Below are positions 57,131 through 64,000 of a stretch of 64,000 nucleotides of DNA, in pieces. Within the stretch, counting starts at the first letter, position 1. Each line of letters starts with the position of its first letter. The notes below the pieces were generated by a model, which saw nothing but the letters and a program-made list of their open reading frames with translations, was not told the origin of the DNA and searched no databases. The stretch comes from Neurospora tetraspora (Eukaryota > Ascomycota > Sordariomycetes > Sordariales > Sordariaceae): assembly GCF_033439725.1 (NCBI RefSeq), contig NW_026944385.1:2575001-2639000 (forward strand), given 5' to 3'. The position numbers and the translations under genes are program-made.

Positions 57131-59071
57131 TCATCCAAAACAGAGCCTTTTCTGCTTCGGGTCGGGTGTAGTAGCATGTCGTCCTCTTTTTCTCTCCTTT
57201 GGCTTCTTGTGTTCCATCTTTGAGGTTTTGGGCTCTGGGGACGGCATCGCAGCTTTCTCCTGTATGGTATCACGGATTGCTTGCCGCGAGAGACACAGGT
57301 CAATGTGGTCGTTGAAACGCCTTTCTTCCGCCACCTGCGGCCTGTTGCAAATTGGGCAATCCCACCACTCTGGCTCTGCAACAAGGGGCTGTCCGTCAAC
57401 CCGTCGCGGACGAGCCGCGATCTCATTCCCATCTCTGTAGGAAGCAACTTGGCTGGGTGAGTCCCGCCCCGTTAGTTTTGTTTCTCTTGTGGCCTGGGCT
57501 CCTTGCTCTTCCGATGATACAGCTGATATTCCCACGGGCCGTTTCTCCCATTCACCGCCATCCATGTTTATCGTTTTCTTCGCGAAAGTGGTCTCATAGT
57601 CTTCCGATTCATTACCCCGCGACTTTAAGCCAAAAAAGGCCATTGTGTCTGGCTTCTTCGTATTGACGAGATGTGTACATCTCAAGCCCATCAATCGCAA
57701 CTTCATGCCTGGGATTTCCTGGTCTAGTTTCGTAAGCATCGGAAGCGCGTAATTATACAGGTCCGTAGCAAGGTGTACGGCCCGGGGCAGAACAGCCTGG
57801 CGGGTGAGGACCTCGAACGTGTGAAGCTTCACTTTTAGACACAAAGTTCGACCCTTGCATTCGGCCCGACGCAAATCTTGTTCGAGATCCTCCGACGTCC
57901 GACGCAGCTTGTTTTGGAGCTCTGTCGGGTCACTCATGTCACGGAAAGTGCTCTCCGTGCCGACGCTCTTGCGCTCATATGTCTCTGCTGGCTTTACGCA
58001 CGTGCGACCTAAGCCCAGATAACAGTGAATAAGGAATTCATAGGCTTTCTCTCCAAAAAGCTGACGAAGATACTGCCTATTGGAGAAAACGTCCCCAAGT
58101 GTATGAATTCCCACTGCGGCAAGCTCGCGCTCAAACACGCGTCCTATGCCGTTCACCTTGCGGCATGGAAGATCCCGCATAAACTCCATGATAGCGACAC
58201 GTTCGCTGGGTAAGACGTATTGCCCGTTTGGTTTGTTCATATTGGAGCAGATCTTGGCGAGCCTTGTATTTGCAGCGATGCCCGCAGAAACAGTGATGCT
58301 CGTCTTTTCATGGATTTCGCTCCGCATTTTGTCCACGGCGTCGGCCGGGGCCATGGCATGTCGAGTACAATAATCGGTAATGTTGAGGTACGCCTCGTCT
58401 ATGCTTGCGCTCTCAAAGTTGGGATCGTACTCGGCTATGATTTCGCGCACCTCCCCGGCCTTTGCTGTGTACTTGTCGAAATTAATCGGGAGCAAAATAA
58501 GCTCGGGACAGAGCTTCTTGGCGACGAAGCCTGCCATGCCACTGCGACAGCCGTACTTGCGGGCGACGTAGTTGCAAGTGGTGAGGACCCCTCCGCCGAC
58601 GGCGAAAGGGAGGTCCTTGAGTTCAGGGCGATCCAGTTGTTCCACGGCGGCGTAAAAGGCATCACAGTCGACATGAACTATGTGTTGGGACAGATCCCGC
58701 GACAGCTCCAGCTGTGCAGTAAGGCTGTCGGCAACTCGAAGCTCATGACCAAGGTCAAATTTCTCCAGCTGGCGTTTCTTGCTAAGGATCTGGTCGATCT
58801 TGGCTGTAAGACTCTTGTCCCTGGCCTCCTCGCGGTTGAAGAACTTGGAACCTCTGGAGGCATTGTAGATGATCTCGGATACCTTGGACTGGTCAACGGT
58901 ATCCTGGCCAGCCTTCAGCAGCGAAGGCCCCAGAAGGCTGTACTTGAGTGAAGCAGCTGCATCCTCCCCGTTTTCCTTGGAGTGGTCTTGTGGAGGCGGC
59001 AAATTCTTTGTGGATCCGCTAGGGTCGTCTGTATCGGTTCCGCTCGTCTCTGGTTGTGCTGTTGTGGTCAT
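57131..59071 (-). CDS. DNA polymerase kappa (DinB family), 646 aa
   Basis: A single exon of 646 residues encodes a Y-family translesion polymerase. The catalytic acidic residues are D135 and D137 in HVDCDAFYAAVE and the SIDEAY motif. The kappa-type N-terminal clasp (SEIIYNASRGSKFFNREE) is present, which separates it from Pol eta and iota. The HhH region reads LPCRKVNGIGRVFERELAAVG, followed by the little-finger domain with RKSVGTESTFRDM. Near the C-terminus one C2HC ubiquitin-binding zinc finger of the Rad18 type (UBZ4) is found at about residues 572-593 (CPICNRPQ and HIDLC), used to bind monoubiquitinated PCNA. A basic tail (KKPKERKRGRHA, KQKRLCFG) is a likely nuclear signal. The enzyme bypasses minor-groove lesions. 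Confidence 0.95.
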   Translation of the reverse strand: MTTTAQPETSGTDTDDPSGSTKNLPPPQDHSKENGEDAAASLKYSLLGPSLLKAGQDTVDQSKVSEIIYNASRGSKFFNREEARDKSLTAKIDQILSKKRQLEKFDLGHELRVADSLTAQLELSRDLSQHIVHVDCDAFYAAVEQLDRPELKDLPFAVGGGVLTTCNYVARKYGCRSGMAGFVAKKLCPELILLPINFDKYTAKAGEVREIIAEYDPNFESASIDEAYLNITDYCTRHAMAPADAVDKMRSEIHEKTSITVSAGIAANTRLAKICSNMNKPNGQYVLPSERVAIMEFMRDLPCRKVNGIGRVFERELAAVGIHTLGDVFSNRQYLRQLFGEKAYEFLIHCYLGLGRTCVKPAETYERKSVGTESTFRDMSDPTELQNKLRRTSEDLEQDLRRAECKGRTLCLKVKLHTFEVLTRQAVLPRAVHLATDLYNYALPMLTKLDQEIPGMKLRLMGLRCTHLVNTKKPDTMAFFGLKSRGNESEDYETTFAKKTINMDGGEWEKRPVGISAVSSEEQGAQATRETKLTGRDSPSQVASYRDGNEIAARPRRVDGQPLVAEPEWWDCPICNRPQVAEERRFNDHIDLCLSRQAIRDTIQEKAAMPSPEPKTSKMEHKKPKERKRGRHATTPDPKQKRLCFG

Positions 59072-59667
59072 GGTGTAGAGGCAGTTCCGAGTGAGCAGCG
59101 GAGACTCTGGCAGTGATGGCGCATTTCAATGGTCGGGCGTGACGGGTCAAATGATGTCTCTCCGATACGGCTCGCGCGCGGATCTGGCGCTGTGCGAGTA
59201 GAGGTAAAACTATATTCGAGTAGGATATTTGATGAGACGATCGCACATGATCAGTGGTAACAAAGACCACGCAGGTGCAACCTTGATAACTGGGAAGAGA
59301 CGGAGGGGAGGTAGGCACGGAGGCACGGTAGGTTACGAGGTCAAAGGGCGACGCGCTTGGGCGGGGCCGGCCTTGCCCCGAACGTCGCGTTGGCAGCCAC
59401 CAAGTCACGAGACCTCCTGCGTCGGGTGGCCCCCTTTTCCCATTTACAGCTGGGGTTAGGGTTGGCTGCCAACAGTGTCAGCGTGACGGCGTCAGGAGGT
59501 CAGGTACCTCTAACGAAGAAGCGCACTCAGCAAGTGCTTCCCAAGTACAAACAAGTTTTGTCGGGAACCTTTATACAAAAAATGCCGTATGGCATCGCCA
59601 GACCGTTGTTTAACCCTTTTGGGAGAAAAAATAATCGCCAGCAATCGTACTGACAAGAAAAAAAACA
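59072..59667. other. Spacer between the polymerase kappa start and the TRK 3' end
   Basis: Contains the polymerase promoter. I see no gene, repeat or RNA. Confidence 0.6.
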
Positions 59668-62033
59668 CTAGCCCTCATCAGACCCAACACCACGATTGGT
59701 AACGCTCCGTCGAAGCCGATGATCCTCCTCTTCTTCGTCGTGCATCTCATCTCCGGGTAGACGGACCGCTCGATCAAGTGCGACCGGCAGGTTTCTATGC
59801 CGTCCCCTCAACATGACAGCGCAAAGAACCACCTTTGAAGCAGTATGCCACCCCCCAGCGAAACTGTAGTTGGCGTTGGGGAGCCCGACGCTAATTCCAA
59901 CGCAGCCGTAAGCAGATACCACTTCGAATATCACGTTAAACACGCTGAAAGTGACCGGATCGGCCAAGAAGTTGCTTGTCTCGATCGTAACGATAACAAG
60001 GACCGCAGCCGCCAACCACCACATATCGTGCGCCAGCTGTCCCTGGATTTGTTGCTGTTGGGCAAGTCATTATGAGGCCACTCCTTCGCTAGATGGATGA
60101 GGTCGATAAAACTTACACTAATGAAGCTCATGCGAGAATCTGCCGCGGAGTTTGTCAAAGGGGTGCGCGCACCGACCCCATGCCAAGTGAAAGTATGGTG
60201 AAAGACTCGACCGATGGTTGACGTCCCGCTGTGGCTAAATTGACGAGCAAGGCTTGTTACTCCAGAGGGCCCGTGTAAACCGGATTCGACGTCTGGTGGT
60301 ACCGGGTCACCAGAGTATATGCCCAGCGAGCGTTCTTCATATACATTTGTGTGCCTCAGGGTTATAACCACAGGAAAGCACGAAATGTACATCATGATGG
60401 TATACAACACCTGGGCGCCAATGTACAAGGAAGGGATAGAGATCACGTAGAAGCCCCCAGAACGTACAGCTATCCACGCGGTCAACATTTGTTTTGTGCG
60501 ACATTGACAGACCAAGGAAACCTCAGAACAAAGCTTACCAATTGCTTGGAAGAGACCATCCATAACCCGCGAGCCTTTTGAGAGCGACTCGACGGCGGGG
60601 TTGCCGATGTTCAAGAGCTCGAAAGCGACCCAGTCGACGCTGTTGAGGAGGATAAGCATGAAAACCAGCCACCAAGTCTGTCTCTGTGGGAATAGGTTTG
60701 TGTATACTCGGCGGGGATAGTCAAGAATGAACTGCAGTGTTTCTTTCAGTTCGCGAAGCTCCGTCTCCACGGTCGCTACGGCCAATACCTGAAGGAGGCC
60801 CCATAGAATCAGCCGGAGAAATATAGGAAAGGCAGTATTGCCAGCCAGGATGAGCAATCCCATGGTGACCAGAACATAATATGAGTCCTGGAATGGTATC
60901 ATGTTGAGGTCTAGAAGGGACATTCCCGAATTGTTGAAGGCCGAGGCGCCGTTGAAGATCCCAAGCCACCATGGGTTGATGCCGTTTCTGAGGGGTGGCT
61001 CCGGGCGGTGGCGGTTAATCCAGGCGCCCAACGCAATGCAGCCGATGAGCTGCCAAAGGAAAAAGTAGAGCGGTACGATAACCGCCAAAACCCTAAGAGC
61101 ACGGTACTCGCAACCTCCAAGCACACGGCGCTCCTCTCGGGAGAGGTCGTGGAACTGGGCGTTTCTGCCTGCCGCGCGAGCGAAAAGACTACGCACGCTA
61201 AACTCGCCCTTCTCATCCCCCTCGGTTTCCATAGGCTCCTGCCTTTGAGGGCCAATCCTGCGGGCCGTGTTGTTCCGACTCACAAGATATCCGTATTGCG
61301 CTGCTGTAGAAACGCCAGTTGGTGGGTGGTTCTCGGGGCTTGAATGTGGTGTTTCGGCGAAGGCAATTTGGGCAAGCGTGGGGGAACGTTGCGGCGCGTT
61401 CTTGTCGGAAGACTTTGTGGTTCCAGTGCAGTGGGTGTGATGTGCGTGGACGTCCAGGATTAAATCATGAGGATTGCCCGGACTCGATGACGATTTGCTG
61501 GCCAAACCAGGGGTTTCGGTCATGGCCGGCGGTGGAATGACATTCAGCGACCGTCTTCCCTGGGACGGCATGAACCTCAAGCGTGAAAGACTGACTGAAC
61601 TTGGCCTGTTGGCCCTTCGAAGCCGATCGGCGCGGACCACGTCCTTGAAGCGCTTCTCAAAGGCATGTTTGCGGGCAAGGACGGTCCAAATAGAGACCCA
61701 GATGGCACTGCCGAATATGGTGAGAAGAAAAAGCAAGATCTGCTGCCATGTTGTCATCTCACTCAGGTTGACTGTGTTTAACCCCGTTTCGGTCATGGCA
61801 CTGACAACTAAGAAGAGGCTATCGGCATAGCTGATTCTATGGGCCGGATTGGAAGAGCCCCAGAAGATGAGGGAGGCGAACAGGCAGACGACGATGAAGT
61901 AGGCATAGTGAATGCTGATGAAGTTGACGGGCGGCAACATGGCACGAAGCCTCGAGGGGGCCCTCTCGTTTCCGGCACTATGCTGCATGGTGTGCATGGT
62001 GGTGAGGAGTCGTGTGATGAAGCGGAAATACAC
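59668..62033 (-). CDS. trk-1: TRK-family potassium transporter, about 744 aa
   Basis: Three exons, 62033-60539, 60469-60117 and 60054-59668, give up to 744 residues. Fungal TRK proteins take up potassium at the plasma membrane through four membrane-pore-membrane units. All four pore loops can be seen: SAMTETGLNTVNLSEM, FNGASAFNNSGMSLLD, FQAIAVRSGGFYVISIPS and VVSAYGCVGISVGLPN, each with the filter Gly. The third loop exists only after removal of a 69-nt intron that is also open in frame. A long cytosolic loop after the first unit is Ser/Pro-rich and probably phosphorylated. The start is uncertain: ATGs at 62033, 61997 and 61940 are possible, all before LPPVNFISIHYAYF. The acidic tail DEEEEDH follows the last pore unit closely. 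The gene symbol follows the N. crassa TRK gene and rests on family membership. Confidence 0.93.
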
Positions 62034-63175
62034 AAATGGATGTTTCCACTCGATATAAGCAAGGCTGGTGACTGCGAGACTCGGTCGGCAGAGGAAGGCG
62101 TTGAAAGCAGGTCGACTACATGACTGATTTTATCAAGAGCAGCATGGTCGTCGACTCTTGATGTTGCAAAAGCCGCGTATAAAACTTTGGTAAGTGAAGC
62201 GAAAAGGTGCTTTGGATATAGGTAATAGTATGAAAGCGGTGAGCTTCGTATGGATTTAACCGATTGTGTTTGCCGCTTTTTTCTGGGAGCAAGCGACGGC
62301 CGCCTCCGAACAAAGCTGCAAATGTCTGTCTGACCATGTATCCGTGCATGTTAGTATTGCACCACTTGTGGGATAACCCAGTTGTTCATGTTTTTAGACT
62401 CACAGCCTGCGTCGGCCCAGCGATGGTTTCTGTCGCCGCACCAACTTGTCGGGTTTGAGCTCTTTAACCAAAGTGCCTACTACTAGGTAATACCAAGCTG
62501 CAGTATCAAGTAAGGTAACGGTGAGTAGGAGCGGTTATGCGACTGATTAGGCGAGAGGTTCGTGCAGTGGCTGTTGCTGCGTGCAGTGGCTGTTGCTGTC
62601 AGGGAAGAGTTTGTTAGTTCTGCGGTCATCACTCGCTCGGCGCAAAACCTAACCCTAGACTAGGATCTATGGTAAGAACGACCTATATAGACACTGTCCT
62701 GAGCGTAACACAGCTGGAAGCTCACCATTATCAGAGTTTCTTGTGGCAAACATCAAGCTCCTGCATTATTAACCCTGTCGATTTATCCCTGATTTTCCTT
62801 GCGCACACTTGTTTTTCTCAGTCCCAACCTACTTATTTGAAGGATATCACATATAATCGCTGGATACCATACCGCCGGCATCGTTGAAGAACCGGAAGGC
62901 TACCTTACAAGCATGCCTCGAGTTGATGGTAGATGCTGTAGGTGCACCAACCCCATTTTTTTATTTTTTTTTGGCTGAACGTGAAGGCGCCGTGCATCAC
63001 ACCCTGTTCCCTCCAGGGCCTGGGGGCCAACTGGGCTGGACTGGCGACATCAACAAAGACACGCACACAGGGCGAGGAATCCTACAACACGTCAAACTAA
63101 CGACATATGTCTGTGGCTGGTTCTACAACTATGTTACATATGTACCGCGGCATCACATCATGAACCTAGTGCGTA
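62034..63175. other. Spacer between the TRK gene start and the FKBP22 3' end
   Basis: This 1.1-kb region includes the TRK promoter and leader and one 19-bp tandem duplication. I see no gene. Confidence 0.6.
62561..62598. repeat. 19-bp direct tandem duplication
   Basis: CGTGCAGTGGCTGTTGCTG is repeated twice without a mismatch or gap. Confidence 0.9.
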
Positions 63176-63967
63176 TCAGAGCTCATTGTGTTCCTGGACA
63201 TCATCAGTGTCAGCGACAACTGTCTTGACGGCTTCGGCAGCTCCGCTGACCACGCTGGCCACCTTCTCGACAACATTGGCAGAAGCCTCCTCGGCCTTCT
63301 CCTCGGCTTTCTCGGTAGCGTCCGCAATCTTCTCTCCAGCCTTGTCGGTAGCCTCAGCAACCTTTTCTTCGACCGTCGAAGCAGCCTCCTCGGCTTTCTC
63401 GGCGGCCTTCTTGTAGACGATGGATTCGGGCTTGGGGACACCGTCAATGCCAATCAACTCGGTCTCGAAAATCAGGGTGGAACCGGCCGGGATGGGGCCG
63501 ATGGAGCGCTGGCCGTAGCCGTAACTGGGAGGAACCGTCAATGTCCGCTTCTCGCCAATGCACATGTCTACGAGGCCTTGGTCCCATCTATCGAATCGAA
63601 TGGTTAGCACCGCCTTGTTTCCGGATCGTGCAGCGAGAAAGTGTCAACCAACCCCTTGATAACCTGACCACCGCCGAGCTTGAAGCTGAAGGGTGTCCCG
63701 CGGTCATAGCCTGGAGCAGTCGCGGGTGTTAGCATTGCACGGAGCGCAGAATACAGTTACGGCCAGGTGGCAGGGTGACTTGCTAGCATCAAACTGCTGG
63801 CCATTGGATTGGAGGGTGCCGCGGTAATGGACGTTGATCTTGTCGCCCTTGCGAGTCTTGCGATCGCACTCGACAGGAACGGTAACGTCGATGCCCAGCT
63901 CCTCGGCGGCCAGGACGCCAACGGTGGCGGAGGCCAGCAGCGACAGAGACAGCAAAATGGACTTCAT
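63176..63967 (-). CDS. FKBP22, ER peptidyl-prolyl isomerase of the FKBP family, 217 aa
   Basis: Three exons, 63967-63784, 63710-63653 and 63587-63176, give 217 residues, matching the N. crassa FKBP22 I know. The first intron has a GC donor (GCAAGT); using the nearby GT would cause an early stop. A signal peptide ([19 protein letters not shown]) precedes a single FKBP domain: [52 protein letters not shown] and [11 protein letters not shown]. All drug-binding aromatic residues are present. A helical Ala/Glu/Lys-rich tail with about eight imperfect 11-residue turns ([20 protein letters not shown]) follows and ends HNEL, an ER-retention signal. It folds proteins in the ER lumen and binds the chaperone BiP in N. 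crassa. Confidence 0.96.
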
Positions 63968-64000
63968 GGTTATGGCTTGGTGATCTCGATAGGGCGTTTT

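Noticed and set aside
57600-57680. Possible PCNA-binding motif in polymerase kappa (DTMAFFG)
   Set aside because: Spacing between the Met and the aromatic pair is one residue short of a PIP box.

Overview
This window is nuclear DNA from a filamentous ascomycete of the Neurospora/Sordaria group. The evidence is short GT-AG introns with CTRAY branch points, C-ending codon preference, an AT-rich transposon relic that looks RIP-mutated, and above all the complete quinic acid (qa) cluster in the gene order I know from Neurospora crassa. Several proteins differ from the N. crassa versions I remember (for example QA-2 is 170 residues with substitutions), so this is probably a relative rather than N. 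crassa itself; I cannot name the species.

Layout. 1-11 kb: the start of a secreted protein, an F-box protein, a palindromic MITE, the GPI mannosyltransferase Gpi14, a metal-dependent amidohydrolase with a one-base frameshift, and the translin partner TRAX with an 18-nt microexon. An intron-containing tRNA-Leu(AAG) follows. 12-29.2 kb: the qa cluster qa-1F, qa-1S, qa-y, qa-3, qa-4, qa-2, qa-x. QA-Y imports quinate, QA-3 oxidises it to dehydroquinate, QA-2 dehydrates that to dehydroshikimate, and QA-4 makes protocatechuate. QA-1F activates the genes and QA-1S restrains QA-1F. Four candidate QA-1F operators lie between the genes. 29.6-46 kb: JIP5, a GH18 chitinase, an alpha/beta hydrolase with a long tail, a PPxY single-pass membrane protein, a GMC oxidoreductase overlapping convergently with a frameshifted DHH phosphoesterase, a mercaptopyruvate sulfurtransferase, APC11 and a disordered protein. 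46.8-48.5 kb: a plasma-membrane-type syntaxin. 50-64 kb: a MEMO1-family protein, a second MITE, a polyQ/Cys-rich protein, a decayed Fot1/pogo transposon containing a solo LTR, DNA polymerase kappa, a TRK potassium transporter and the ER immunophilin FKBP22.

The most striking observation is the syntaxin. Its C-terminal anchor is followed by a 155-residue tail on the luminal/extracellular side. The tail carries Lys-Arg sites and two copies of the block KRFVITDEILE. The two copies differ at 8 of 11 codons, every change synonymous, so the peptide itself appears to be under selection. This looks like a Kex2-processed secreted peptide precursor built onto a SNARE. Other points worth a second look are three GC-AG introns, two host-gene frameshifts, two MITEs and a possible extra gene between qa-2 and qa-x.

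All exon boundaries were placed by eye from splice motifs, reading frame and family conservation; no transcript data were available.
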